DNA of 64,000 bases from Halorubrum aethiopicum (GCF_001542905.1 NZ_LOAJ01000001.1:2480001-2544000); one strand, 5' to 3'. Shown: positions 8,379 to 20,826, counted from the first letter of the stretch. Made by a program: numbers and translations. Notes: generated from the sequence alone by a model not told the origin.

Positions 8379-9272
8379 TCACCGGGATCCCGTCGTCGTG
8401 AGGTAGATCCCCGCGAGGACGATCACGCCGCCGACGACCGTGAAGCGGGTCGGCGTCTCGCCGAGAAGCACCAACGCGAGGATCGTCGCACCCACGGGCT
8501 CCCCGAGCAGCGACACCGAGACGACGCTCGACTCGAGGTACCCGAGCGCCCAGTTGACCACGGTGTGTCCGAACAGCCCCGGCCCGACCGCCAGACCGAG
8601 GAAGACCGCCCACTCCCGGGGAGGATAGCCGGAGAGCGGGTGTCCCTGCGCGAGGACGAGCGCGAAAAGCGACGCCGTACAGACGCCGTAGACGACGACC
8701 ACGTACGGGACCAACGCGAGCCGCTGTCGCAGCGATCGACCGGCGAGGACGTAGCCGGCGGCCGTCACCGCGCCGAAGAGCGCCAGCGCGTTGCCGTAAA
8801 GCGGTGCCGGGCCGACGAGGACGCCGCCGAGGAAGTCCCCGAACGACATGGCGACCATCCCGGCCACGGCGATCCCGATCCCGACGGCGATCCGGCGGGT
8901 CACCCGTTCGCGGAGCAACAGCCACGCGCCGAGCGCGACGAACACCGGCTGCGCCTGAACGAGGGTGACGCTCGCGGCGACGCTCGTCCACTCGAGGCTC
9001 TCGAACCACGCGGCGAAGTGTATCGCCAACGCGACGCCCGACAGCGTCGCGAAGCCGAGGTCGCGCCGACCGATCCGGCCGAACTGCTCGCGATACCGCC
9101 ACGCGGCGACCGGAAGCAGCGGGAGAGTGGTGAAAAGCACGCGGTAGAAGGCGGCGACCGAACTCGGCGCGTCGCTCCACCGGACGAGGATCGCCCCCGT
9201 ACTGACCGCGAGAACCGCGGTCGCGAGTCCCACCTCTGGAGGCACCCGGGGAGCGGTTCTGCTCGAGGTCAC
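8379..9272 (-). CDS. EamA/DMT-family transporter
   Basis: The 297-residue protein has about ten membrane helices arranged as two EamA repeats (about 15-140 and 160-292). Family motifs include AFYRVLFTTLPLLP, the VTLVQAQPVFVALGAW segment near the end of repeat one, and SLLGEPVGATILALVLLGE near the end of repeat two. Members of the drug/metabolite transporter superfamily export small metabolites or amino acids across the cytoplasmic membrane; the substrate cannot be read from sequence. It follows the kinase on the same strand but is separated from it, so co-transcription is uncertain. Confidence 0.88.
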   Translation of the reverse strand: MTSSRTAPRVPPEVGLATAVLAVSTGAILVRWSDAPSSVAAFYRVLFTTLPLLPVAAWRYREQFGRIGRRDLGFATLSGVALAIHFAAWFESLEWTSVAASVTLVQAQPVFVALGAWLLLRERVTRRIAVGIGIAVAGMVAMSFGDFLGGVLVGPAPLYGNALALFGAVTAAGYVLAGRSLRQRLALVPYVVVVYGVCTASLFALVLAQGHPLSGYPPREWAVFLGLAVGPGLFGHTVVNWALGYLESSVVSVSLLGEPVGATILALVLLGETPTRFTVVGGVIVLAGIYLTTTGSR

Positions 9273-9351
9273 ACGCTCGCTTTCCGTCGAACCCGGTTAC
9301 CGCTTTCGGGAGGTCGACGGAGGTTTGAGTCGCGGAGTCGAAGCGGGCGAC

Positions 9352-9645
9352 ATGTGCTCTGACACCTTCGGCGTCGGCGTGCGCGTCACCGAGGCGGAGC
9401 TACGGTTCCTCGTCCGCGTCCCGACGGACATCGACTCGGGATGGACCGACCCGGAGGCGTTCCAGTCGCTCGTCGCGGAGGTTGTCTGGGAACGGCTCGA
9501 CAGGCGGTCCGTCCTCGAGACGATCGCGAACGAGTACGACACCGGAGACACGGTGACGCTGGGGACGGTCACGCTCGATCCCGACGGCTCGGTCGTCGAT
9601 CACGACCTGACGGTTCCGGGGCGATTCGACGACGAGGAAGCGTAG
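9352..9645 (+). CDS. Conserved haloarchaeal hypothetical protein
   Basis: The 97-residue acidic protein starts at ATG 9352 (MCSDTFGVGVRVTEAELRFL). It has a predicted beta-rich centre (VTLGTVTLDPDG) and a Phe/Trp-containing helix (AFQSLVAEVVWERL). No membrane segment or known motif is recognised. Codon use and acidity fit a real haloarchaeal gene. It ends 12 bases before the end of the convergent TbsP-like gene. An in-frame upstream start at 9325 is possible but adds non-conserved-looking residues. Confidence 0.65.
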   Translation: MCSDTFGVGVRVTEAELRFLVRVPTDIDSGWTDPEAFQSLVAEVVWERLDRRSVLETIANEYDTGDTVTLGTVTLDPDGSVVDHDLTVPGRFDDEEA

Positions 9646-9657
9646 CCGTCGCGTGCG

Positions 9658-10545
9658 TCACTCCTCCGAGATCCGATCCGGGTCGTCGTCGGAGACGGCC
9701 GCGAACGCGACGCCGATCGCCGCCATCCGAACCGGATCGTACGCCGTGAGGTCGTATCGCGTCGATCCGACCGTCTCCGTCCACGTGTCGAGCACGCCGA
9801 GCGAGACGAGCCCGGACAGCGTCGCTCCGAGCGTTCGCGGCGTCGTCTCGGGGTCGGAGAGTGCGGCGTGTACCTGCTTCGACTGCGGATAGTTCCGCGA
9901 ACAGGACTCGATGCCGCGCTGGGCCTCGGCCCAGTACCGTCGCGTGTACCCGAACGTGGTCGGGTCCTCGCGTTGGAGCCGGTCGATCGCCGCCATCGAT
10001 TCCGGATCGATCCCCTCGATCTCGTCCGCGCGCTCCAGAGTCGCCGGCAGCGCGGAGGCCGAGTCCGCCGTGAGCGACCAACCGACCGTGAGCGAGTCGG
10101 CCGCGGACCCCGTCGCGACCGCGTCGATCACCCCGAGGGCCGCCTCGGAACCGCGCGCGGCCGCGAACGGCGCGAGGTCGTCGAGTATCACCCGCGGTCC
10201 GGAGCCCTCGAACTCCGCGAGCGCGTCGGAGACCGTCTCGACGATCAGGTCGGTCTCGGCGTCCGATCCGAGTACCGTGTACGCGAGACGCCGGTCCGGA
10301 AGGACCTGCGTGGTCGCCGTCGCGGCCGCCCCACGGGCGACGTCGCTCGCCACGACGACGGCCTCCCGCCGCGGTGGTTCCCCCGCGCGACCGTTCCACG
10401 CCCGCCTCCACGCCTCGAGATCCGTCCCGAACAGAACCGAGACGACGGACCCTCCCGCCATCCCGTCCCGAACGGACGGCGACCCGGAAGAATCGACCCG
10501 GATCGTTACGTCGACCTCACGCGTCGTCGGGACGGTCATGAACAT
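9658..10545 (-). CDS. TbsP-like (DUF5821) transcriptional regulator
   Basis: The 295-residue protein combines an N-terminal, DUF7504/ATPase-like alpha/beta region (VVSVLFGTDLEAW..., no intact Walker A) with a C-terminal helical part: YTRRYWAEAQRGIESC, then a winged-helix-like stretch with LSGLVSLGVLDTW. This layout matches haloarchaeal DUF5821, the family of TbsP, which in Haloferax works with TrmB on gluconeogenesis genes; I assign it by pattern, not by alignment. A TATA element (TAAGTTTATGG on this strand, 10565-10576) lies about 26 bases before ATG 10545, supporting that start over 10569 and 10539. Confidence 0.6.
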   Translation of the reverse strand: MFMTVPTTREVDVTIRVDSSGSPSVRDGMAGGSVVSVLFGTDLEAWRRAWNGRAGEPPRREAVVVASDVARGAAATATTQVLPDRRLAYTVLGSDAETDLIVETVSDALAEFEGSGPRVILDDLAPFAAARGSEAALGVIDAVATGSAADSLTVGWSLTADSASALPATLERADEIEGIDPESMAAIDRLQREDPTTFGYTRRYWAEAQRGIESCSRNYPQSKQVHAALSDPETTPRTLGATLSGLVSLGVLDTWTETVGSTRYDLTAYDPVRMAAIGVAFAAVSDDDPDRISEE

Positions 10546-10801
10546 GTTGTCTTCAAACAGAAATACCATAAACTTACTGGTGAGACAATCAATTTTGAGA
10601 TCGCCACCGATCGAGATCCCCTGAAGGAACCGACGTTCCGCTACCGGTCCGAGCGATCGGTTCGCGGAGGGAGTGCGTGTGTCGGTCTCACTGGAGGCGT
10701 CGCGTCGAGTTCACCGATCGACGGCCGTTCGGCTCGGCACCGGTTTAACGAGGGACGACGCGGAGATACGTCTCAGCGTCGAACGAATGAAGTATGAGTG
10801 G

Positions 10802-10923
10802 CGAGGCGGCGAACCGCGGTTCCCAGAGGATCGCTCACTCCAGTACTTCCCGGTACGCGGGTGGGCTTAACTTCCGTGTTCGGAACGGGTACGGGTGTGC
10901 CCCCACCGCTATGGCCGCCTTCA
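10802..10923 (-). rRNA. rrf: 5S ribosomal RNA
   Basis: About 122 bases. The 5' part AGGCGGCCATAGCGGTGGGG pairs with the 3' part GGTTCGCCGCCT, and internal landmarks CCGAACACGGAAG and GTACTGGAGTG match haloarchaeal 5S rRNA. It lies about 145 bases after the 23S gene on the same strand and is the last gene of the rRNA operon. No tRNA-Cys follows it, unlike in some haloarchaea. Ends are good to a few bases. Bases 10577-10801 hold no further gene that I can see. Confidence 0.9.
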
Positions 10924-11023
10924 TGCTGACTCCCGGACTCGAACCGAGACTCTCTCAAGAGAGACCCCTGTGTCAGTGGCTCGTCTTATTGACGACCGTG
11001 TATGCGTGCGATCCAGCTACCGC

Positions 11024-11066
11024 CTGAACTCATACGAGTGTGGAAGGTCCAGTGACCGTATGACTG
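11024..11066 (-). other. Downstream arm of the pre-23S processing stem
   Basis: This segment is the reverse complement, with small interruptions, of 14034-14079. Paired blocks include CTGAACTCATACGAGT, GTGGAA and CAGTGA. The two arms enclose the 23S gene and would form the long stem with a bulge-helix-bulge motif cut by the archaeal splicing endonuclease during rRNA maturation. Confidence 0.8.
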
Positions 11067-13976
<2,910 letters not shown>

Positions 13977-13980
13977 GTGT

Positions 13981-14003
13981 GTCAGTGTTCAAAGAACACT
14001 GAC
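13981..14003 (-). other. Perfect hairpin in the 16S-23S spacer
   Basis: A perfect 10-base stem, GTCAGTGTTC/GAACACTGAC, with an AAA loop lies just outside the mature 23S 5' end and inside the pre-23S processing arms. It may act as a spacer-folding or trimming signal; that is inference. Confidence 0.6.
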
Positions 14004-14033
14004 GGTGTCAGAGTACCTCATAAGAGGTAGTCC

Positions 14034-14079
14034 GACTGTATGGTTCACTGACGTTCCACGAACTCGTATGAGTTCAGTG
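14034..14079 (-). other. Upstream arm of the pre-23S processing stem
   Basis: This is the partner of 11024-11066. The arm contains ACTCGTATGAGTTCAG and GTTCCAC blocks, complementary to the downstream arm with short bulges. That is the bulge-helix-bulge arrangement expected for archaeal pre-23S excision. Confidence 0.8.
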
Positions 14080-14247
14080 GACGTCTGGATCGCACGTATA
14101 CACGGTCGTCATCGAATCACGCGTGGCAGCGCGTGTTCGTCGAACCCTTCCCATCCGCGGTTTCCCGGGATGGTGCATCGGTCGTCGTGTCCGAACGGTT
14201 CGTCGGTACGCCCTTAAGGGGCACGTTTCGAACCGGCCGGACTGACA

Positions 14248-14319
14248 TGGACTCACTGGGATTCGAACCCAGGGCATCCTCCTTGCAAGGGAGGCACTCT
14301 ACCGCTGAGCTATGAGCCC
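14248..14319 (-). tRNA. tRNA-Ala (anticodon TGC)
   Basis: A complete 72-base cloverleaf. The acceptor GGGCTCA pairs with TGAGTCC, followed by discriminator A. The D-arm is AGCTCAGCGGTAGAGT. The anticodon arm CCTCC-CTTGCAA-GGAGG has anticodon TGC, and the T-arm is CTGGG-TTCGAAT-CCCAG. CCA is not encoded. It sits in the 16S-23S spacer, the standard place in haloarchaeal rRNA operons. Confidence 0.97.
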
Positions 14320-14400
14320 ACCTCTCCATGTGGAGAGGATATGGTCTGGTGTGGGGGGTGTGTAGGTGTGAGCCGTGGACGCTCAAAAGTGTCCGGGCCG

Positions 14401-14437
14401 GCGGTGACGCGGATTCCGTGTTGGACGCATGCGAAGT
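14401..14437 (-). other. Downstream arm of the pre-16S processing stem
   Basis: This arm is complementary to 16052-16089 with a few bulges: the blocks GCGGTGAC, GCGGA, TTGGAC and CATGC recur in the reverse complement of the upstream arm. It would pair around the 16S gene to give the cleavage substrate for 16S excision. Confidence 0.75.
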
Positions 14438-14509
14438 GAATGAGTAGTGACCGTTCGTGTGAACGGTCGAAGGTAAGATGAGCCTCCCTGAAGGGAGGTC
14501 TCGGGTCTG

Positions 14510-15980
<1,471 letters not shown>

Positions 15981-16028
15981 GTGTACCCTCGCGCCTGATT
16001 CCCGGCACAAGGGGGGTTATGTTGGCGG

Positions 16029-16049
16029 GTGTTGACTCGTTGTCAACAC
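16029..16049 (-). other. Short hairpin in the 16S leader
   Basis: The stem GTGTTGAC/GTCAACAC with a 5-base loop lies in the leader between the processing arm and the mature 16S 5' end. It is probably part of leader folding. Confidence 0.45.
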
Positions 16050-16051
16050 AC

Positions 16052-16089
16052 CATTGCATGGTCCAATGTGGAGTCCGCTGTCACCGGCG
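16052..16089 (-). other. Upstream arm of the pre-16S processing stem
   Basis: This is the partner of 14401-14437; it contains CATTGCATGGTCCAATG and GGAGTCCGCTGTCACC. Pairing of the two arms encloses the whole 16S gene. Confidence 0.75.
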
Positions 16090-16235
16090 ACCCGGATGAC
16101 ACCGAACGTCCACGGCTCACATCAGATCTCCTCTTACGCCGGAGCGCAGGGGGCGAAATCCTCATGGCGTCGAGTCGGAATGTTCCGACTCAGCGAAACC
16201 GGGCCGAGTTGAACGGCCCGAGTTCGCGATGCGTT

Positions 16236-16279
16236 CTTCGCATTCGGTTCGAATCGGGGTATACATTTAACCCCGTCGG
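16236..16279 (-). promoter_or_regulatory. rRNA operon promoter, proximal copy
   Basis: This 44-base block is nearly identical to 16333-16376. On the minus strand it reads CGACGGGGTTAAATGTATACC (TATA region), then CGATTCGAA and a TGCGAAG-like start region. This is the arrangement of the tandem rRNA promoters known in Halobacterium. It is the promoter closer to 16S. Confidence 0.75.
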
Positions 16280-16332
16280 AACGCGTCGACCGGCCGCCGT
16301 CGGCGGCCGGCCGCTGCCCCCGCCGCGGGGGC

Positions 16333-16376
16333 CTTCGCATTCCATTCGAATCGGGGTACACATTTAACCCCGTCGA
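16333..16376 (-). promoter_or_regulatory. rRNA operon promoter, distal copy
   Basis: This is the second copy of the rRNA promoter, 97 bases upstream of the proximal copy. It has the TATA region GGGGTTAAATGTGTACC and the same ATGCGAAG start region. Two tandem promoters should give strong, growth-linked expression. A GC-rich inverted segment (CGGCCGCCGTCGGCGGCCG) lies between the two copies at about 16291-16309. Confidence 0.75.
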
Positions 16377-16595
16377 ACCGAACCCGCCACGTCATGCGGT
16401 TTCATGGGACGCCTAACCGAGGAAGCGAGACCCGCGATCCGAGTCGACCGGACCGCTGAGAGCGACGCGGATCACGCGGAGTCCGATCGGTATCGCGACC
16501 GGATCGGCGACCTCCCGTGTGTGGTCTCGGACGCTCGCGGATACGGATGCGGCTCGCACTCGACTCGCTCGCGGCTCACGCCGCGCACCGGGTCG

Positions 16596-16639
16596 TTTAT
16601 ACCACGGGCGTTTATAAGGGAGGGGGTCGCATATAAAAG
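16596..16639 (+). promoter_or_regulatory. Three successive TATA-like boxes before the TBP gene
   Basis: The boxes are TTTATACC (16596-16603), TTTATAAG (16611-16618) and ATATAAAAG (16631-16639). The middle one is correctly placed (about 31 bases) for a leaderless TBP transcript from 16646. The third is too close to the start codon to act as a normal promoter for it and could bind TBP as a block. Confidence 0.55.
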
Positions 16640-16645
16640 CGAACG

Positions 16646-17206
16646 ATGACGAACCCTGCAGACTCGATCGAGATTCAGAACGTAGTTGCATCGACGGGGA
16701 TCGGCCAGGAACTCGACTTAGAGGCGCTCGCAGAGGACCTTCCGGGAGCCGACTTCAACCCTGACAACTTCCCGGGGCTCGTCTACCGGACCCAGGAGCC
16801 GAAGGCGGCGGCGCTCATCTTCCGGTCTGGTAAGATCGTCTGTACGGGCGCGAAGAGCATCGACGATGTTCACGAGGCGCTGGGGATCATCTTCGAGAAG
16901 CTCCGCGGGCTTCAGATCCCCGTCGAGGAGGATCCGGAGATCACGGTCCAAAACATCGTCTCGAGCGCGGACCTCGGCCACAACCTCAATCTCAACGCGC
17001 TCGCGATCGGACTCGGATTGGAGGACGTCGAGTACGAGCCCGAGCAGTTCCCCGGACTCGTCTACCGGATGGACGAGCCGGAAGTGGTGATCCTGCTGTT
17101 CGGCAGCGGAAAGATCGTCATCACCGGCGGGAAGCGCACCGACGACGCGGAGGGCGCGGTCGAGGAGATCGTCGAACGGATCGAAGGTCTCGGTCTGCTG
17201 GGTTGA
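16646..17206 (+). CDS. tbp: TATA-box-binding protein (TBP)
   Basis: The 186-residue protein is the archaeal TBP, which binds TATA elements and nucleates TFB and RNA polymerase. Two direct repeats form the saddle. Repeat one (about 8-92) has IQNVVASTGIGQELDL, FPGLVYR and AALIFRSGKIVCTGAK. Repeat two (about 99-183) has VQNIVSSADLGHNLNL, FPGLVYR and VILLFGSGKIVITGGK. The acidic C-terminus is typical of haloarchaea. It lies convergent to orc1/cdc6, 20 bases away, and upstream of, but divergent from, the rRNA operon. Confidence 0.97.
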   Translation: MTNPADSIEIQNVVASTGIGQELDLEALAEDLPGADFNPDNFPGLVYRTQEPKAAALIFRSGKIVCTGAKSIDDVHEALGIIFEKLRGLQIPVEEDPEITVQNIVSSADLGHNLNLNALAIGLGLEDVEYEPEQFPGLVYRMDEPEVVILLFGSGKIVITGGKRTDDAEGAVEEIVERIEGLGLLG

Positions 17207-17226
17207 AGCGGTCCGCGGGGTGCCCG

Positions 17227-18432
17227 TCAGCCGCCCGTGGAGTCCTCGACGAGAACTTCCTTGACGACGCCGGGATCCTCGAGGAGTTGGTGTTTGGTGT
17301 AGCTTCCCTCCGCGCTTCCGCCGCTGTGTTTCGACTGTTCGATGATGTCGAGGAAGGCGTGCTCCTTGAGCAGATCGCGAACCCGGCGTAACGAGAGACT
17401 ATCGGAGCCCTCCTGTCGACAGATGTTCTCGTAGATCTCGTACACGCGGCTGGTCCGAAACCCGTCCTTGCGTTCGTTGGAAAGCGAGAGCAGCGCGAGC
17501 GCCTGGAGGACGTACCGCGAGTGCGGCGTCGATCCGCGGATGAGTTCGCGGAAGCGGTCTGTCTCCGCGCGCTCGCGTGCCTGCGTGACGAACTCCTCTC
17601 TGACCGTCGGTTCGCCGTTGGCCTGCGCGATCTCGCCGGCGTACCGGAGGATGTCGATCGCCTTGCGGGCGTCCCCGTGCTCGCGGGCGGCGAGCGCGGC
17701 CGCCCGCGGGATCGTCGACGCCTCGAGCACGTCGTCGTGGAACGCGTCGGAGCGGGCCTGCATGATCGCCCGGAGCTGGTTCGCGTCGTAGGGGGGAAAG
17801 ACGAACTCGCGTTCACAGAGGCTCGATTTGACCCGCTCGTCCATCCGGTCTTTGTACTGGATCTTGTTGCTGATCCCGACGACGCCGAGCTTACAGTCGG
17901 TGACCTTCCCGGCCTCGCCGGCGCGGGACAGCTGCATCAGGATCGCGTCGTCGTCGAGCTTGTCGATCTCGTCGAGGATGATCAGGACCACGTCGTACCG
18001 CTGGTCGAGGATCCGCCAGAGCCGCTTGTAGTACGTCGACGTCGAGAGTCCCTTGTCGGGGACGTTGATTCCGGTGGCTTCCGGGTCGTTCACGCCCTCG
18101 GCGATGGTCTGGACGGCCTGGGTCTCGGTCGTGTCCTGGGCGCAGTCGACGTACGCGAAGGTCGCGTTGACTCCCTCCTCGCCCGCCGTCGAGACGAGTC
18201 GCTTCGAGACGTACTTCGCACAGAGGGATTTCCCCGTCCCGGTCTTCCCGTAGAGGAGGACGTTGCTCGGGCTCTGGCCGAAGATCGCGGGATTGACTGC
18301 GGTAGCCAGATCGGCGATCTCGTCGTCGCGGCCGACGATCCGACCCTCACCGGGGAGGTGGCTGATCTCGAGGAGTTCCTTGTTGGCAAAGATCGGGTCC
18401 TCCCTCGTGAAGAGATCGTCCGCTGCGTCCAT
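17227..18432 (-). CDS. orc1: Orc1/Cdc6 replication initiator
   Basis: The 401-residue AAA+ initiator binds origin recognition boxes and loads the MCM helicase. Walker A LLYGKTGTGKS lies near residue 60 and Walker B VVLIILDEIDKL near 150. The sensor region is GVVGISN, the sensor-2 arginine lies in EHGDARKAIDILRYAG, and the C-terminal winged helix runs from about 310. The ATG at 18432 starts the conserved MDAADDLFTREDPIF. Further upstream sequence is open but not conserved-looking. An ORB-like box covers its promoter (18437-18463), so it probably regulates itself. The origin lies directly upstream. Confidence 0.96.
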   Translation of the reverse strand: MDAADDLFTREDPIFANKELLEISHLPGEGRIVGRDDEIADLATAVNPAIFGQSPSNVLLYGKTGTGKSLCAKYVSKRLVSTAGEEGVNATFAYVDCAQDTTETQAVQTIAEGVNDPEATGINVPDKGLSTSTYYKRLWRILDQRYDVVLIILDEIDKLDDDAILMQLSRAGEAGKVTDCKLGVVGISNKIQYKDRMDERVKSSLCEREFVFPPYDANQLRAIMQARSDAFHDDVLEASTIPRAAALAAREHGDARKAIDILRYAGEIAQANGEPTVREEFVTQARERAETDRFRELIRGSTPHSRYVLQALALLSLSNERKDGFRTSRVYEIYENICRQEGSDSLSLRRVRDLLKEHAFLDIIEQSKHSGGSAEGSYTKHQLLEDPGVVKEVLVEDSTGG

Positions 18433-18436
18433 AGGT

Positions 18437-18463
18437 GAGACACCGCGTTTCCGGTGAAATACG
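18437..18463 (+). promoter_or_regulatory. ORB-like box in the orc1 promoter
   Basis: GAGACACCG-CGTTTCCGGTGAAATACG matches the two ORB-like boxes of the origin (19004-19037 and 19768-19799) over most of its length. Its core is the inverted repeat TTTC-CGGT-GAAA. On the minus strand GTATTTCA within it is placed about 27 bases before the orc1 ATG, so the box covers the likely TATA element. Confidence 0.7.
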
Positions 18464-18639
18464 TTCTGTTTTCTCCGCCTCGTCACGCGGGTCGTGGACG
18501 GACCGAGACGAGTTCGCGAGGAAATCGGGAACGTCCGAGCCGCGACATCGGTTCGGTCAGTACAGGCGAAGGAACGAGCGATCTCGGTGGCGCGCCGGTG
18601 AGTGCCCGGAGGGCACGAACCCAACCGCGAGGGACGCTG

Positions 18640-18900
18640 TGAGCGCGTGGAACGCGTGAGCAGCGAGGCTGGGGAGGTGTGAGGTGCGGGGCTGTGCGGG
18701 GCGGGTGGGACTCAAAGGGGCAGCCGGCTCCGAGAGGACGGCCGACGCAAGCAGCGTGGCGCGTAGCGCCACGGGCAGCCGGCGGCGGGGCCGCCGGCGA
18801 CACCGCAGGAGCGAGCAACGCGAGCGACGAGGAGCACAGCGAGGCCCTCGACTGGAGCCGGCTGGGGCTTTGGTGGTGGTCACCGCGCCAGCAACGAGCC
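18640..18900 (+). repeat. Dispersed non-coding repeat, copy A
   Basis: About 260 GC-rich bases share long blocks with the opposite strand of 46000-46330. The common blocks are AGGCTGGGGAGG, GTGCGGGGCTGTGCGGGG, GGACTCAAAGGGGCAG, CACCGCAGG-AGCGAG and GGGGCTTTGG followed by ATCACCGCGCC or GTCACCGCGCC. No convincing protein is encoded. Copy A lies inside the origin region. It contains a strong GC palindrome, GCCGGCGG/CCGCCGGC, near 18780-18800. Confidence 0.7.
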
Positions 18901-19003
18901 CGTTCTCATCACCCCGATCACTCACGAAACACCCGTACCACTAGCAAACGTGTTCTACCGACCGCTAGGCGCGAACATCTGCGTTGAGGAATAAAAGATC
19001 GTA

Positions 19004-19037
19004 GAGACACACACCGTGTTTCCGGTGAAATGGGGTG
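19004..19037 (+). promoter_or_regulatory. ORB-like origin box, left
   Basis: This box has the core CCGTGTTTCCGGTGAAAT followed by a G-string (GGGGTG), as in archaeal ORBs. A flank, GAGACACAC, is shared with the right box, which is inverted. Confidence 0.78.
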
Positions 19038-19393
19038 ATCGGTGGGAGGGGAGGATTCATCGGAAACGAGGTGTGGTAGGAAACGCGGGTCCACGGAGAA
19101 CGACTCACACGAGACGAACCGACTCGATGGAGCTTCCGAGAACCCGCTGGCACGTCTCGAACCGTGAGAGAGCACTCGAACCAACCCACGGCTCACCGTC
19201 TACCCGTAGGAGATCCATCAGGAAGTCTCAGAGAACCGGAACCAGTCGACGTACACGAAACGGCCGTACGTCGCGAGGGATTCAGAACAGCGAGCGGATA
19301 GCACCGGACTACTCGACCACGAGAGCGAGGGAATCGCTCCTCACCCCGCCATCGAACCCACACTACGTCAGCGGAATCTGGCCCGAGCACATC

Positions 19394-19440
19394 CGTTCGA
19401 ACACACCCGTTCGAGCACACTCGTTCGAGCACACTCGTTC
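19394..19440 (+). repeat. 14-base tandem repeat in the origin
   Basis: Three units of CGTTCGARCACACY follow one another, ending with a partial fourth. They lie just before the AT-rich island and may be initiator-binding or structural repeats; this is inference. Confidence 0.6.
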
Positions 19441-19510
19441 CCACGTCAGCAACGTGAACAGATCTGTCTTTCCGCTGTATCTCGGAGGTGACTACACGTC
19501 GTTTGCCTGA

Positions 19511-19570
19511 TGACTACATAGAACTTATTGGAATATTTTCTCGAGGTGTATTTAATAATACTGGTATTTG
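19511..19570. other. AT-rich island, probable DNA unwinding element
   Basis: About 60 bases are far richer in A and T than their surroundings, with stretches such as TTGGAATATTTTCTC and GTATTTAATAATACTGG. They sit between the two facing ORB-like boxes, where a duplex unwinding element is expected. Confidence 0.65.
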
Positions 19571-19767
19571 TCGAGAAGTGGTGGCCAGTGAGGGGTCGAT
19601 CGACTTCCAGTACAAAGGTCTGCTCCCGGTATCGAGGTCAATTCCCAGTGCGGAACGACATGTTGCTACCGAGAGCACATCGCTCCACGGACACACCGCT
19701 ACAGAGATACACCACTCCACAACTAGGAGATCTCCCTCGGGAGCTGGACAACCACCACTCCAACCCA

Positions 19768-19799
19768 AACCCGTTTCACCGGAAACACGGTGTGTCTCT
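19768..19799 (-). promoter_or_regulatory. ORB-like origin box, right (inverted)
   Basis: The minus strand reads GAGACACACCGTGTTTCC followed by GGTGAAACGGG. This is nearly identical to the left box and in opposite orientation, so the two boxes point at the AT-rich island between them. Confidence 0.78.
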
Positions 19800-19887
19800 C
19801 GACCACACCAGCAACATATTCGCATCCTCGTGCCGAGGAAGGCCGAGAGGCCCCGAAGGGACCGACCGGGAAGCTCGAAAGGCCGAA

Positions 19888-20826
19888 TCAGGGGGAGTCG
19901 CCCACCGGATCGTGTACCTCGTATCGAACCCCGCTCTCTCGGAGTTGCGTCGTGTGACGCGAGAGCTCGTCGCTGGAGACGAGGAGCAACACGTCCAGCC
20001 CGCGGAGCGCTGCCTGCGGTACGGCGTCGACGGTCCCGAAGCGGATCTCCGGACGGATCCCGGCCCGCGTCGCCAGCGCGTACGCCTCCGTGCCCGCTAT
20101 CGCGACGAATCCCTCTTCGTTTACGCGGTCGGTCACGACCTCGACCGACGGCGGGTCACCCTCGGTCACGACCGGAACGGGGATCACGGTCACGACGCCC
20201 GGATCGTACTCGACGACGCCCTCGAACTCGGTCACGCCGACGGCCTCCCCGGCCGCCCCGTCGGTGACGGCGACCGCGGTCGCCGGAGCGTCCCCGTCGG
20301 TCGAAGTGTCCTCGCTCGGCGGCGATGTCCCGTCGACCGGCGTTCCCTCCTTCCGGTGTTCTCCTCGGTCTCGATTCTCCCCTCGGTGCCGCTTCTCTCC
20401 TCGATGCCGCGTCTCCCCTCGGCGCTCGGCGACTGCGTGAAGGACCCCGTCGCGCATGGTCAGTCGGACCTCGTCGCCCTCCGAGATCGGATCGGCGGCG
20501 ATCGCGGCGTCGACGTCGACGCTCCCGAGGACGTCCTCCGACACGCGGGAGACGAACTCCGAGAGCGCGTCCGTGCGCGTGATGAGCCAGTCGACGCCCT
20601 CCTTCGTCACCTCGTATCTCCCTCGGCCCCGTTTCTCCACGTATCCACGGTCGACGAGCTCGCGAACGTAATCGCTCACGGCCTGTGAGGTGACGCCGAG
20701 GACGTCGGCGATCTCTCCCTGACTCACCGCCGGCTGGCGGGCCGCGATCTCGACGAGCACCCGATACTTGCTGGCGTCGCGCTTGTTATCGAGTACTCGC
20801 GGGGCGACGGCTCCCTCGTCGTCCAT
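19888..20826 (-). CDS. Winged-helix transcriptional regulator
   Basis: The 312-residue protein starts at ATG 20826 (MDDEGAVAPRVLDNKRDASKY). Residues 15-85 form a MarR/ArsR-like winged helix (RVLVEIAARQPAVSQGEIADVLGVTSQAV is the recognition region, with the wing VEKRGRGRYEVT). The C-terminal half is a predicted alpha/beta domain (VTVIPVPVVTEGDPPSVEVV, GLDVLLLVSSDELSRH). An Arg/Glu/Gly-rich linker (near 165-185) consists of short near-repeats of R-H-R-G-E. Related one-gene regulators are widespread in Halobacteria; the target is unknown. It is the last host gene before the integrated element and flanks the origin. Confidence 0.8.
   Translation of the reverse strand: MDDEGAVAPRVLDNKRDASKYRVLVEIAARQPAVSQGEIADVLGVTSQAVSDYVRELVDRGYVEKRGRGRYEVTKEGVDWLITRTDALSEFVSRVSEDVLGSVDVDAAIAADPISEGDEVRLTMRDGVLHAVAERRGETRHRGEKRHRGENRDRGEHRKEGTPVDGTSPPSEDTSTDGDAPATAVAVTDGAAGEAVGVTEFEGVVEYDPGVVTVIPVPVVTEGDPPSVEVVTDRVNEEGFVAIAGTEAYALATRAGIRPEIRFGTVDAVPQAALRGLDVLLLVSSDELSRHTTQLRESGVRYEVHDPVGDSP

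Larger units (their letters stand above)
18997..19805. other. oriC: Probable chromosomal replication origin
   Basis: The segment holds two ORB-like boxes facing each other (19004-19037 and 19768-19799), with an AT-rich island between them (19511-19570), and lies directly upstream of orc1/cdc6. This is the standard layout of haloarchaeal orc1-linked origins. No protein gene is supportable from 18433 to 19887. The remainder is low in coding signal and holds short tandem repeats (19394-19440). Confidence 0.8.

Noticed and set aside
7554-9362. 602-codon plus-strand frame opposite the kinase and EamA genes
   Set aside because: Very Arg-rich translation without family motifs; the minus-strand genes have full domain signatures.
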